Source: Balneola sp. | GTDB lineage: Bacteria > Bacteroidota > Rhodothermia > Balneolales > Balneolaceae | Length of the DNA: 64,000 nucleotides | Reading direction: 5' to 3' | NCBI GenBank assembly: GCA_002696035.1 | Contig: NZQV01000018.1 | Span: forward strand, 167,633 to 231,632 | Part shown: positions 46,546-55,301 of the stretch, one piece after another | How positions within the stretch are numbered: the stretch's first letter is position 1 | Layout: the number at the start of each line of letters is the position of its first letter | Program-made: the position numbers and the translations under genes | The notes under the pieces: generated by a model | Told to the model about the DNA's origin: nothing | The model's database searches: none | The model's input: only the letters and a program-made list of their open reading frames with translations

Positions 46546-46583
46546 GGTGGCTACAATTGGATCCCCGTCTTCACGGGGATGAC
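46546..46583 (-). repeat. Inverted second copy of the REP-like repeat
   Basis: Read on the minus strand from 46583 it begins GTCATCCCCGTGAAGACGGG and ends TGTAGCCACC, aligning without gaps to 45833-45870 with compensatory changes in the stem (ATCCCCGT/ACGGGGAT, 46561-46580). The preserved pairing despite base changes argues for selection on the hairpin. The remainder of 46438-46671 shows no gene. Confidence 0.65.
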
Positions 46584-46671
46584 GAAATGTTAGCTATCGT
46601 ATAATATTTTTATAAAACCCAGCTCCTTCCAAGCCAATCGTCATTCCAACTCATTAAAACCTAAAGTGAGA

Positions 46672-47021
46672 TCACCCCACGCAATTTACACAACGGGTAG
46701 TATGGGGCATGTATTCGAGCCGGCCAAATGGGATCTCATTTCCACACTTTGTGCATATTCCGAACTTCTCAGATTCGGCATTTTCCAGAGCCCGCTCCAG
46801 CTTTTTAATTCCTGTTTCTTTTCCCGAAGTGATGACTCGTTTATGGTTTTGTTGTTAATGGCATCCATCCGGGAAATACGTCCGATGGAGGCATCCAAAG
46901 GTATAGGCTTCACCAGCTCTTCCAGTTCCTCAATATCTTGCCGCGTAGTTTCAATGCGCTCCTCAATGATCTTTTTAAGCTTTTTCTTTTCTTCTGAGGT
47001 CATTTCTTTACCTATCTCCAT
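46672..47021 (-). pseudogene. DksA/TraR-type zinc-finger protein gene with a frameshift
   Basis: The 5' frame encodes a DksA/TraR-like helical region (LKKIIEERIETTRQDIEELE, ASIGRISRMDAINNKTINES). After the A-run at 46819-46822 (read GGGAAAAGAAA on the minus strand) it drifts into unrelated sequence. One base out of step, the following frame gives ETGIKKLERALENAESEKFG, then CTKCGNEIPFGRL and TTRCVNCVG with stop at 46672: a complete C-x2-C...C-x2-C zinc finger in the DksA position. One extra A in the run restores a normal full-length protein. This is a recent deletion, slippage-dependent expression or a sequencing error. DksA-type proteins bind RNA polymerase and tune transcription in stress. 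Confidence 0.82.
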
Positions 47022-47169
47022 TATTTAAAATCCATTTATAAGGTACTTATTTTATGTTCTCAGAACAGAAGGGTTTCTTTTGAGCCGTCAAAAGCCCACA
47101 AAATAGACTTCTGTATTCTGAGGTTTTACTTACCTATCTTCGTAGAAAATTCAGCTAAAAAATTACGTT

Positions 47170-48678
47170 ATGGAGTTTCTGAAAACATTAGGTATCGAAG
47201 GCATTAACCCGGGCACAAGTACCGGCCGTAAGCATATGGAAAGCAAAGAGACCATCAGCAGCTTTACCCCCACCGATGGGAAGAAAATTGCGACTGTTGG
47301 CGTTACTACCCGCGACCAATACGAACATGTAGTTGAAGAAGCTGAAAAAGCATATGAGGTGTGGCGCAACATGCCGGCTCCTCAGCGGGGTGAGATTGTC
47401 CGCCAGATCGGGCAGAAGCTTCGGGAATACAAAGAGCCATTGGGCAAACTGGTGACCTATGAAATGGGCAAGATCTACCAGGAAGGACTCGGTGAAGTTC
47501 AGGAAATGATCGACATTTGTGATTTTGCGGTGGGACAGTCACGCATGCTTTACGGAAAGACCATGCACAGCGAACGCCCTGAACACCGTATGTACGAGCA
47601 GTGGCATCCGCTTGGAATTGTAGGGATTATTTCTGCCTTCAACTTTCCGGTTGCCGTTTGGAGCTGGAACGCCATGATCGCTGCCGTTTGTGGAAACGTG
47701 ATGATCTGGAAAGGCTCGGAAAAAACGCCTCTTTGTGGCGTGGCTGTACAAAAGATCGTAGCCAAAGTATTGAAGGAAAATGATCTGCCAGAAGGAATTT
47801 TTAACCTCGTAACCGGCGACCGGCAGGTTGGCGAATGGATGACGGAAGATACCCGGATCCCGCTCATCTCAGCTACCGGATCTATCCGGATGGGTAAGGA
47901 GGTTGGCAAAACAGTGGCCTCCCGATTGGGCAAAACCATACTTGAGTTGGGTGGTAATAATGCAATCATCATATCCGATAACGCTGACATCGAAATGGCG
48001 ATCCGGGCAACCGTTTTTGGAGCGGTTGGAACTTGTGGACAACGGTGTACTTCAACCCGACGGCTCATCATTCATGAATCGGTATATGATCAGGTGAAAG
48101 AGCGTCTAGTGAACATTTACGATAACATCAGCATTGGTGACCCGCTGGATGAGAATACCTTAGTGGGTCCAATGATCGATCAGGATGCTGTGGATGCCAT
48201 GCAAAATGCACTGAAAGAGATCAAGAAAGAAGGCGGCAACGTGATTTATGGAGGAGAGCCTTTAGATGAAGACGGCTTTTATGTGCAACCTGCTTTAGCT
48301 GAGGTGGAGAACCATTATGACATTGTTCAGGAAGAGACTTTTGCTCCCATCCTTTATCTCATCAAATACAAAGATCTGGATGAAGCCATTGCATTGCACA
48401 ACGGGGTTAAACAAGGACTAAGCTCTGCCATGTTCACCTTGAATATGCGGGAAGCAGAAACCTTTCTGAGCGCCCGTGGTTCTGATTGTGGTATTGCCAA
48501 TATCAATATTGGAACAAGCGGTGCTGAAATTGGTGGCGCCTTTGGCGGTGAGAAAGAAACCGGCGGCGGACGAGAATCAGGCTCCGATGCCTGGAAAGCC
48601 TATATGCGTCGACAGACCAACACCATGAACTGGGGCGATTCTCTGCCACTGGCGCAGGGTATCGATTTTGACGTTTAA
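47170..48678 (+). CDS. Aldehyde dehydrogenase, ALDH7/antiquitin-like (aminoadipate-semialdehyde type)
   Basis: A 502-residue NAD(P)-dependent cytosolic dehydrogenase. GIVGIISAFNFPVAVWSWNA and NVMIWKGSEKTPLCG form the cofactor site, Glu259 lies in ILELGGNNAII and the nucleophile Cys293 in GTCGQRCTSTRR. The opening (LGIEGINPGTSTG) and the late GTSGAEIGGAFGGEKETGGG with WKAYMRRQTNT are the ALDH7A1/AmaB pattern, whose members oxidise alpha-aminoadipate semialdehyde in lysine breakdown. The substrate is inferred from family. No other lysine-catabolism gene is adjacent. Confidence 0.93.
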   Translation: MEFLKTLGIEGINPGTSTGRKHMESKETISSFTPTDGKKIATVGVTTRDQYEHVVEEAEKAYEVWRNMPAPQRGEIVRQIGQKLREYKEPLGKLVTYEMGKIYQEGLGEVQEMIDICDFAVGQSRMLYGKTMHSERPEHRMYEQWHPLGIVGIISAFNFPVAVWSWNAMIAAVCGNVMIWKGSEKTPLCGVAVQKIVAKVLKENDLPEGIFNLVTGDRQVGEWMTEDTRIPLISATGSIRMGKEVGKTVASRLGKTILELGGNNAIIISDNADIEMAIRATVFGAVGTCGQRCTSTRRLIIHESVYDQVKERLVNIYDNISIGDPLDENTLVGPMIDQDAVDAMQNALKEIKKEGGNVIYGGEPLDEDGFYVQPALAEVENHYDIVQEETFAPILYLIKYKDLDEAIALHNGVKQGLSSAMFTLNMREAETFLSARGSDCGIANINIGTSGAEIGGAFGGEKETGGGRESGSDAWKAYMRRQTNTMNWGDSLPLAQGIDFDV

Positions 48679-48690
48679 TAATTGAATAAA

Positions 48691-48724
48691 AATGTAGAGA
48701 CACAAAATCTTGTGTCTCTACATT
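48691..48724 (+). terminator. Strong hairpin between the ALDH gene and the next gene
   Basis: Perfect 14-base stem AATGTAGAGACACA (48691-48704) / TGTGTCTCTACATT (48711-48724), loop AAATCT. No T-run follows, so it may be a transcript-end or stabilising hairpin, or a REP-type unit. An ATG at 48710 lies within it, which argues for the later start of the next gene. Confidence 0.55.
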
Positions 48725-48730
48725 GCTGAT

Positions 48731-48976
48731 ATGAAGATCAACGTACCAGACGAAGAGGAATACCAACAAGATCAAAAGAAACGCAGAATTCAGGCCATCT
48801 TAGGCGGACTCTTCGGGGTCTTCTTTTTCAGCCTGGTCGGCTTTCGGATCTTTTGGTACGGCTTTGATGAGGTCGCCATCTATACCTGGCTCGCCTTAGG
48901 TTTTGGGGTGATCTCTTTTGGGTTTTTAGCCTACAAATTCGGTGATGAATTTTGGTCTGCCCTTTTCAGAAATTGA
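48731..48976 (+). CDS. Small two-helix membrane protein (unknown family)
   Basis: About 81 residues from the ATG at 48731 (MKINVPDEEEYQQDQKKRRI). The 48710 start would sit inside a hairpin. An acidic/basic cytosolic N-terminus is followed by two membrane helices (ILGGLFGVFFFSLVGFRIFW, YTWLALGFGVISFGFLAYKF) and the end GDEFWSALFRN. I do not recognise a named family. It resembles the protein encoded at 49580 in length, helix arrangement and the shared end K-F-x-x-E-F-W-x-A-x-F. It is 16 bases upstream of the cupin gene. Confidence 0.7.
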   Translation: MKINVPDEEEYQQDQKKRRIQAILGGLFGVFFFSLVGFRIFWYGFDEVAIYTWLALGFGVISFGFLAYKFGDEFWSALFRN

Positions 48977-48992
48977 CACCATAAAAACATCT

Positions 48993-49493
48993 ATGGACGA
49001 AATAGAAACATTGATCAACCGGTTCGACCTTCAGGAACATCCCGAAGGCGGCTACTTCAAAGAGACCTATCGCAGTGAAGGTTCCATTCCGGCATCTGTT
49101 TTGGGAGATGCTTTTAAAGGCTCCCGTAATTACAGCACGGGCATTTACTTTCTGTTGACGTCAGATTCCTTTTCGGCCTTTCATCGTATCCAACAGGATG
49201 AGATGTGGCATTTCTATCAGGGTGCTCCCATCACCATTCATGTTATCCACCCTGATGGTAAATACACCAAACATGTGCTTGGGTTGAATTTTGAGGAAGG
49301 AGAAGCTCCCCAATTTACCGTTCCCGGGAAGTGCTGGTTTGCGGCTGAAGTAGAAAAAAAAGATTCCTACGGTTTTGTAGGCTGTACCGTTTCTCCGGGA
49401 TTTGATTTTAAAGATTTTGAGCTTGCCGAACGGGATACCCTTTCTTCCTTATTTCCCCGGTATGAGGCGTTGATCGAAAAATTTACACGGTGA
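48993..49493 (+). CDS. DUF985-family cupin protein
   Basis: About 167 residues from the ATG at 48993 (MDEIETLINRFDLQEHPEGG); the longer frame from 48942 overlaps the preceding gene. The DUF985 cupin pattern is clear: LQEHPEGGYFKETYRSEG, NYSTGIYFLLTSDSFSAFHR, IQQDEMWHFYQGAPITIHVI, and the second cupin motif PGKCWFAAEVEKKDSYGFVG then CTVSPGFDFKDFELAER. The His/Glu residues in FHR and EMWHFY would bind a metal. These cupins are small cytosolic proteins, proposed to act on sugars or as isomerases; the activity here is unknown. Confidence 0.88.
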   Translation: MDEIETLINRFDLQEHPEGGYFKETYRSEGSIPASVLGDAFKGSRNYSTGIYFLLTSDSFSAFHRIQQDEMWHFYQGAPITIHVIHPDGKYTKHVLGLNFEEGEAPQFTVPGKCWFAAEVEKKDSYGFVGCTVSPGFDFKDFELAERDTLSSLFPRYEALIEKFTR

Positions 49494-49579
49494 CCTTTAC
49501 ATCTAAATTCACACCTCTTCTTTGATTTTAATTCATATTTTTTGAATAATCTGTGAACTTAGAAAATAGATCAAGTAGT

Positions 49580-49798
49580 ATGAAAACCAACAAATTGTAT
49601 CTTTTCTTACGAGGTTGTGTACTCGGCATTGTCTTTTTTGGTCTTATACTTGCAGCCAGTGATGCAGGTATCATGGGTGAGAAATCTTTCTCTTTCCTTG
49701 CCGGGATCACATTAGGGGTTTTATTATTTGGCTATGGATCCATGAAATTTCCGGGTGAATTCTGGAAAGCATGGTTTCCAAATAAAGAAGTCCAATAG
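49580..49798 (+). CDS. Small two-helix membrane protein, related to that at 48731
   Basis: About 72 residues from the ATG at 49580 (MKTNKLYLFLRGCVLGIVFF); a GTG start at 49553 would add nine residues and is less convincing. Two membrane helices (LRGCVLGIVFFGLILAAS, SFLAGITLGVLLFGYGSM) and the end KFPGEFWKAWFPN. The C-terminal signature and layout match the small protein on the other side of the cupin gene, so the two look like paralogues. No named family is recognised. Confidence 0.65.
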   Translation: MKTNKLYLFLRGCVLGIVFFGLILAASDAGIMGEKSFSFLAGITLGVLLFGYGSMKFPGEFWKAWFPNKEVQ

Positions 49799-49809
49799 GT
49801 CCCTACAAG

Positions 49810-49841
49810 AAAGAGGTGCTTGATCTTAAAGCACCTCTTTA
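49810..49841. terminator. Hairpin between convergent genes
   Basis: Stem AAAGAGGTGCTT (49810-49821) / AAGCACCTCTTT (49829-49840), loop of 7, with only a short T-run on each strand. It probably ends both the small membrane protein gene and the convergent DJ-1/PfpI gene. Confidence 0.65.
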
Positions 49842-49882
49842 ATGGGTCGTTGTTACTACTTGTAATCGCTTATTTCTTTGGA

Positions 49883-50479
49883 CTAATTATGGGTGATCTC
49901 AGTACCAAGTACTTTCAGGAATTCAGCCAGCCATTTCTGATGTCCGGGCCACGCAGGTGAGGTCACCAGGTTGCCATCTACTACGGCTTCAGTTGGAGCC
50001 ACTTCTTTGTAATCGGCTCCACAAGCTTCCATTTCTGGTCCACAGGCCGGATAAGCCGTTAACGTTTTACCTTCAATTCCGCCGGTCTTCGCAAAGATCT
50101 GCAAGCCATGACAAATAGCAGCAATCGGCTTGTCCTCATCCAGAAAATGTTTCACTTTCCTCACCACTTCGTCATTCAGGCGAAGGTATTCAGGAGCTCT
50201 TCCGCCAGGCAGAACCAAGGCATCATATTCTTCCGGATCGGCTTTATCGAAATCATAATTCAGGGTGAAGTTGTGGCCCTGTAGCTCTTTATAGGTTTGG
50301 TCTCCGACAAAGTCATGCACTGCTGTCGGACATGTATCTCCCTCCTTCTTATCCGGACAAACAGCATGCACTTCATGACCTACCATCTGCAAGGCCTGAA
50401 AGGGCACCATGATCTCAAGGTCTTCCCCGTAGTCTCCCACGATCATTAAAATTTTCTTTTCATCCATAATATTCTCCAT
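49883..50479 (-). CDS. DJ-1/PfpI-family protein
   Basis: A 198-residue class I glutamine-amidotransferase-like protein. The nucleophile elbow AAICHG has Cys123 and His124. The partner acidic residue Glu19 lies in [20 protein letters not shown], and [20 protein letters not shown] and [20 protein letters not shown] are typical of PfpI/YhbO-type members. Such proteins are reported as proteases, chaperones or glyoxalase/deglycase-like enzymes acting on methylglyoxal adducts; which applies is unclear. A Cys-rich insert ([20 protein letters not shown]) is present. It is a single gene. Confidence 0.9.
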   Translation of the reverse strand: MENIMDEKKILMIVGDYGEDLEIMVPFQALQMVGHEVHAVCPDKKEGDTCPTAVHDFVGDQTYKELQGHNFTLNYDFDKADPEEYDALVLPGGRAPEYLRLNDEVVRKVKHFLDEDKPIAAICHGLQIFAKTGGIEGKTLTAYPACGPEMEACGADYKEVAPTEAVVDGNLVTSPAWPGHQKWLAEFLKVLGTEITHN

Positions 50480-50607
50480 TTTTGATTAGAGTTTATAGAT
50501 TATATAATGCTTTTTAGCTTCAAAATGTTCTATTGTTTATTCTGTTCGATCTCAGGATCTGCAATTCATAAGAACATCATTACGTCATTCATAAACCTCA
50601 GATCTGT

Positions 50608-51753
50608 ATGTCTTCATCAATAAATATTCAGGATTTCATTAACCTGCGCCGTACTCTGCATCGTTATCCCGAACTTTCTAAGAAAGAAACTGAGACCTCA
50701 CGACGGATCTCAAAGTTTATGCGGCAGTTTGATCCTGATGATGAGATCGAAGTGGCGGGAACAGGTAAAATGTTTGTTTTTAAAGGTGAACAACCCGGAG
50801 AGACACTGATGTTCAGGTGTGAACTTGATGCCCTTCCCATTCAGGAACGGTCACATAATCTGGCGTATCGATCTTCCATTCCCGGAGTCTCACATCTATG
50901 TGGGCACGACGGCCATATGGCGATCATCGCTTATCTTGGAAAATTGATTTCGGAAAACCGGCCTAAGAAAGGAAAAGTCGTACTCCTTTTTCAACCCGCA
51001 GAAGAGAATTTACTGGGAGCGAAAGACGTAGTGGAGTCGCCCGAATTTCACAAGCTCTCTCCTGATTATATCTTCTCTTTACACAACATTCCGGGCGAAT
51101 CTAAAAATAAAGTATTGGTCAAAGAAGGCAGCTATACGGCCGCATCTTGTGGAATCACGATCAACCTGGAAGGCCGGACTTCTCATGCTGCTGAACCTGA
51201 GAAAGGTAACAATCCCTACTTCGCGGCAACCAAGATCATCGAAGCGGTACATGATCTGACCACTTCCGGCAAAGGCTTTAACAACCACGTGATCTCAACG
51301 CTGATCTACATTCGGCTGGGAGAAATTTCTTTCGGCGTGTCTCCGTCTGATCTTGAGATGGGCATCACTTTGCGAGCTTATGAAAATACAGATCTGGACC
51401 TGCTTTGTGAAAAAACCGAGTCTATCGTCGCTAATAAGGCTCATATTTATGATCTTGCATATTCACATAAATATTCTGAAGAATATCCTGCTACCCTTAA
51501 TGCCCCGGAATGCGTTGAAATGGTCAAGAATTCAGCCCATGCTCTTCAACTGGATTTCAAGACAATGGAAAACCCAAATAACTGGTCAGAGGATTTCGCC
51601 TACTTCACTGCCACCAACAAGGGAGTGCAGTTTGGATTTGGAGCAGGAGAAGATCTGCCCAACCTTCATCATCCTGCATATGATTTCCCGGATGATATTA
51701 TTGAACCGGCAGCCAAGGTTTTTTATGAGATCTACGCATCTAAACTGATGTAA
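50608..51753 (+). CDS. M20D-family amidohydrolase
   Basis: A 381-residue metal-dependent amidohydrolase of the IAA-amino-acid/N-acyl-amino-acid hydrolase group. RRTLHRYPELSKKETETSRR is the standard start, FRCELDALPIQE the first metal-site region (usually RADMDALP; here CELDALP), and HLCGHDGHMAI the second. LFQPAEENLLGAKDVVE holds the catalytic Glu, and EGRTSHAAEPEKGNNP the lid-domain motif. SEDFAYF then HHPAYDFPDD supply the final ligands. It releases amino acids from N-acyl or similar conjugates; the substrate is unknown. It is followed 75 bases later by a co-directional M28 peptidase. Confidence 0.9.
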   Translation: MSSSINIQDFINLRRTLHRYPELSKKETETSRRISKFMRQFDPDDEIEVAGTGKMFVFKGEQPGETLMFRCELDALPIQERSHNLAYRSSIPGVSHLCGHDGHMAIIAYLGKLISENRPKKGKVVLLFQPAEENLLGAKDVVESPEFHKLSPDYIFSLHNIPGESKNKVLVKEGSYTAASCGITINLEGRTSHAAEPEKGNNPYFAATKIIEAVHDLTTSGKGFNNHVISTLIYIRLGEISFGVSPSDLEMGITLRAYENTDLDLLCEKTESIVANKAHIYDLAYSHKYSEEYPATLNAPECVEMVKNSAHALQLDFKTMENPNNWSEDFAYFTATNKGVQFGFGAGEDLPNLHHPAYDFPDDIIEPAAKVFYEIYASKLM

Positions 51754-51828
51754 AAATACATTTCTGATCACCTCTTTTATTTACCGTTCAGATATATTCC
51801 CGATTCATAATTCAAATAAAATCGGAGA

Positions 51829-53382
51829 ATGGTAATGAAACGAATACTTGTATCAGCACTTCTTTTGGTGATGACAATATCTGCTTCTGTAGTTGCACAA
51901 ACTACAGATGAAATGGTAGAAGCTATCATCAATGAAGCCAATGAAAATTCTCAACTGGAATGGCTGGGACATCAACTAACGGATGTAATCGGGCCGCGCC
52001 TCGTGGGAACACCGCAAATGCAGCACGCTCATGACTGGGCGGTTGAGCAGTTCAACGATTGGGGCATCGAAGCGGAGAATCAGCAGTTTGGTGAATGGCG
52101 GGGATGGGAACGCGGCATCACGCATGTAGACCTTATCTCACCTCGTGTAGTCTCTCTGGAAGGCATGCAGCTGGCATGGAGTCCTTCCAGCCCTGAAGGT
52201 GGCATCACAGCCAAACTTGACATCCTTCCTGAAGTTGAAGGTCAGGTAGCATTTGATGAATGGCTAAAAACTATTGATGGCAAGATCATCCTGGTTTCAC
52301 AACCACAAATCACCGGCCGACCTGACTATAACTGGGAAGAATTTGCGACCGAAGAATCTTTCGAAAAGATGAAGGAAGATCGTAGCTCAGAAGCACAAGC
52401 CTGGCGGGATAATCTCGAGCGTATTGGATATGGCAGAGACTTGAATCAGAAGCTTGAAGAAGCTGGAGCAGTTGGGATCTTTCAGTCACGCTGGTCGAAT
52501 GGATTTGGAGTAAATAAGATCTTCAGCGCTAATACCGAATATATTCCGGTGGTGGATCTTTCCCTTGAAGATTATGGTATGCTGTGGCGCATGGTGGATT
52601 TTGACAGCGAGCCGGAAGTTCACCTCAATGCTGAATCTAAGGAGCTTGGTGATGTACCGATGTTCAATACTATCGCTACGATTCCCGGTACCGAAAAGCC
52701 GGATGAGTATATTATTCTTTCTGCCCATTACGATTCGTGGGATGGTGGAACTGGAGCAACTGATAATGCCACAGGTTCTATCATCATGATGGAAACCGCT
52801 CGTATTCTCAAGAAGCTGTATCCCAATCCAAAGCGTACTATTATCGTTGGACTTTGGGGAAGTGAAGAGCAAGGGTTGAATGGCTCCGGATCTTATGTTC
52901 AGGACAACCCTGAAGTTGTAGATGGACTACAAGCTCTCTTCAATCAGGATAATGGAACCGGCCGTGTAGTTCGCATCTCCGGACAGGGTTTCCTTCATGC
53001 CTATGAATTTATGCAACGCTGGCTGGCTCCTGTTCCTCGCGATATCACCCGCCATATTGAAACTACGTTCCCCGGAACCCCGGGTGGCGGCGGCTCTGAT
53101 TATGCTTCCTTTGTAACGGCAGGTGCTCCCGGATTTTCGCTGAGTTCACTGAGCTGGAGCTACTGGAATTACACCTGGCACACCAACCGAGATACCTACG
53201 ATAAGATCGTGTTTGATGATGTTCGGAATAACGTGATCCTTACGGCAATATTAACTTATATGGCAAGTGAAGATCCTGAAACTTTCCCACGAGACCGTGC
53301 TGTTCTTCCTATGAATCCCCGTACAGGAGAACAAATGGAATGGCCATCGCCACGAACGCCGAATCGTGACGGAACCAACTAA
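51829..53382 (+). CDS. Secreted M28-family zinc peptidase
   Basis: A 517-residue exported aminopeptidase-type enzyme. The start MVMKRILVSALLLVMTISAS is a signal peptide ending VVAQ; the second Met (51835) is an equally good start. The N-terminal part has WLGHQLTDVIGPRLVGTPQM. All five M28 zinc ligands are visible: LSAHYDSWDGGTGATDNATG (His and bridging Asp), GLWGSEEQGLNGSGSY (catalytic and metal Glu), FNQDNGTGR (Asp) and TWHTNRDTYDK (His). A PA-type insertion between the two parts is likely. It acts in the periplasm or outside the cell on peptides. Confidence 0.92.
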   Translation: MVMKRILVSALLLVMTISASVVAQTTDEMVEAIINEANENSQLEWLGHQLTDVIGPRLVGTPQMQHAHDWAVEQFNDWGIEAENQQFGEWRGWERGITHVDLISPRVVSLEGMQLAWSPSSPEGGITAKLDILPEVEGQVAFDEWLKTIDGKIILVSQPQITGRPDYNWEEFATEESFEKMKEDRSSEAQAWRDNLERIGYGRDLNQKLEEAGAVGIFQSRWSNGFGVNKIFSANTEYIPVVDLSLEDYGMLWRMVDFDSEPEVHLNAESKELGDVPMFNTIATIPGTEKPDEYIILSAHYDSWDGGTGATDNATGSIIMMETARILKKLYPNPKRTIIVGLWGSEEQGLNGSGSYVQDNPEVVDGLQALFNQDNGTGRVVRISGQGFLHAYEFMQRWLAPVPRDITRHIETTFPGTPGGGGSDYASFVTAGAPGFSLSSLSWSYWNYTWHTNRDTYDKIVFDDVRNNVILTAILTYMASEDPETFPRDRAVLPMNPRTGEQMEWPSPRTPNRDGTN

Positions 53383-53407
53383 ATAGATCGATTTGTAATG
53401 TTGATGG

Positions 53408-53440
53408 AAGCTGCCTCAATCAATTGGGGTGGCTTTTTTT
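53408..53440 (+). terminator. Terminator after the M28 peptidase
   Basis: Stem AAGCTGCCTCAA (53408-53419) / TTGGGGTGGCTT (53424-53435), several G-T pairs, followed by a T-run. Confidence 0.75.
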
Positions 53441-53540
53441 ATGTATTAAATGAGTCACCCACTGGTTTAACTCTTATGAATGTCATTTACCTTCTATTTG
53501 TTATGAATATGAATTGGAGAGAGAATTTAATCTTAAGGTC

Positions 53541-53888
53541 ATGACAGATTTAGCCACACTACAACGCGTAGACGCTGAAACTTTACATCGAAAAATGACA
53601 GGAGAACATGCGCCTATCATCATCAATGCATTAGATCATGATGCATTCATCGCCAAACATATTCCCGGCTCTATTAACATCCCAACAGAAGATGCCGAGA
53701 TAGCGAAGCAAGTGATTCCCTTCAGGGATGCTGAAATTGTGGTCTATTGCGCCAATGCCGACTGCACGGCTTCTCCGGAACTTGCACAAAAGCTGGAAGA
53801 AATGGGATATACCAACGTCAGTGATTTTGAGGAAGGACTGTCCGGATGGCGAAAAGCCGGCTACGAGTTGATAGGCAACGAGGCCTGA
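53541..53888 (+). CDS. Rhodanese-like sulfurtransferase domain protein
   Basis: A single rhodanese domain of about 115 residues from the ATG at 53541, which has AAGG 3 bases upstream; a TTG at 53514 would add nine residues. AFIAKHIPGSINIPTEDAEI is the CH2A-type element and VVYCANADCTASPELA the active loop with nucleophile Cys70 and a second Cys75. GYTNVSDFEEGLSGWRKAGY is the usual end. It carries persulfide sulfur in the cytosol; the acceptor is unknown. It is a single gene ended by the terminator at 53911. Confidence 0.88.
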   Translation: MTDLATLQRVDAETLHRKMTGEHAPIIINALDHDAFIAKHIPGSINIPTEDAEIAKQVIPFRDAEIVVYCANADCTASPELAQKLEEMGYTNVSDFEEGLSGWRKAGYELIGNEA

Positions 53889-53910
53889 TCTTAGCTTTTA
53901 TAATTCCTAC

Positions 53911-53939
53911 AAAGCCACCTCTCATGGGGTGGCTTTTTT
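53911..53939 (+). terminator. Rho-independent terminator after the rhodanese gene
   Basis: Stem AAAGCCACC (53911-53919) / GGTGGCTTT (53928-53936) with an 8-base loop and following T-run. Confidence 0.88.
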
Positions 53940-54046
53940 ATTTGGTTGGTTTTAAAAAACCTAGAGTCATATTTCAAGAGAACCTGGAGCTCCACTGTTG
54001 TATCCCAGGCTTAGGGGCAGAACCAGATAAGGACTGTCACCTCTCA

Positions 54047-55240
54047 TCACTTGAATAATCTCTTTACTAATGTATCTCTAGATTTTCCATCTACTGGAAT
54101 TTTAATCTTAGCCTGATAGAATATTGAACTGTCTTGTGCAAGCCATTGATCGGACGAATGATATTCTTGGTGAGAGACTGAAAAAGTTATATAAAAGAGA
54201 TCCAATTCAGCACCAAAACTATGCTGTGGCCTGATCCACATATCTGAACCTCCCACTATTCCATATCTTAAATAAAGTGTTTCTAAAAAATATAATTCAA
54301 GCCCAATACTGCTCGAGATTTGCTGCCGCAATGATATTTCTTCCATTTGGGAACCGTTAAATCTTTCAAAACTGTTCCAGCCCGTAAATAATGTCTTGTA
54401 GCCACTTGGAGCAATTCTCTTTTGATTTTCTTCATCATAAACCACCCTTGCAAGATATTTACAAAATCCAGTGTATACTCCAAAACCCAATAATGATCTA
54501 TCAAGGAAAGACCAGTTAGTTAAGACATCAAGCCCAAATCCCAAACGTACTTGACCGGGCAGGTTTTCTTCTTCGCTGTAATCATTCTCATAATTGAAAC
54601 CATTGCTGAGATTATTAATAGATAACCCTATTTCTGGATTGAACTGCAAATATTTTGTTTCAAGTTGATCCTTGAAAAACGCTCCAATATTTATCCCCCA
54701 TGCTTTTGCATCGCCTCCATATTCAGTTCCCCCAATAGTTCTTACAGGTGATTTATACGAACTATACATGTATCCCAAACCTAAAGAAAATCTTTCCTTC
54801 AACTGGTATCCAATATTAAACCTAAGCAAGCTGCTTGAAATTTCATCCGTTTCGTTGTTAAAGTTACCGGATGTGGTAAAAGTTGTATAATCAAACATAG
54901 CAGTATAAGAAAATCTTCCACTCGAAAAACCTAAAGCAGGACTATAAAGTTTGGCTCCCTCTGGCACTATAAAGGATTCAAAATTTCTAGCGGGTTCAAG
55001 AAAACTTGATGCGTACAGAATACCACTTTCTAAAGGTATAGCAGGATTTAACCGATAGGCCGTACCGTTATCTAAAGCGGCGGTAGATTGACCTAGTGCT
55101 GAAACACGTGTTTCATAAACCGCATGGTGCCATGATATGGGGGATGTGTAGCCTTGTGAGAAACTTTCTGAGGTTATAATTAAACCAATTAAAAACCCAA
55201 GAATCAATTGAGTACTTACTTTTAATCTGTGACTATTCAT
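54047..55240 (-). CDS. Predicted outer-membrane beta-barrel protein (PorV/FadL-like)
   Basis: About 397 residues from the ATG at 55240 (MNSHRLKVSTQLILGFLIGL, a signal peptide ending SFSQ); a TTG at 55258 would only lengthen the leader. The mature start SALGQSTAALDNGTAYRLNP resembles the conserved NPA-type opening of the PorV/FadL-like barrels of Bacteroidota. The rest alternates hydrophobic and polar residues with strand-turn patterns (YTAMFDYTTFTTSGNFNNET, FSLGLGYMYSSYKSPV, LELYFLETLYLRYGIVGGSD). The function is unknown; a link to type IX secretion cannot be claimed from this alone. It lies downstream of the rpoC terminator, so it is transcribed separately. Confidence 0.7.
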   Translation of the reverse strand: MNSHRLKVSTQLILGFLIGLIITSESFSQGYTSPISWHHAVYETRVSALGQSTAALDNGTAYRLNPAIPLESGILYASSFLEPARNFESFIVPEGAKLYSPALGFSSGRFSYTAMFDYTTFTTSGNFNNETDEISSSLLRFNIGYQLKERFSLGLGYMYSSYKSPVRTIGGTEYGGDAKAWGINIGAFFKDQLETKYLQFNPEIGLSINNLSNGFNYENDYSEEENLPGQVRLGFGLDVLTNWSFLDRSLLGFGVYTGFCKYLARVVYDEENQKRIAPSGYKTLFTGWNSFERFNGSQMEEISLRQQISSSIGLELYFLETLYLRYGIVGGSDMWIRPQHSFGAELDLFYITFSVSHQEYHSSDQWLAQDSSIFYQAKIKIPVDGKSRDTLVKRLFK

Positions 55241-55301
55241 TGAGAGATTTTTGACCAATGTTGAAGTATTACATGGATAGTATAATCAAATTATTATCAC
55301 T

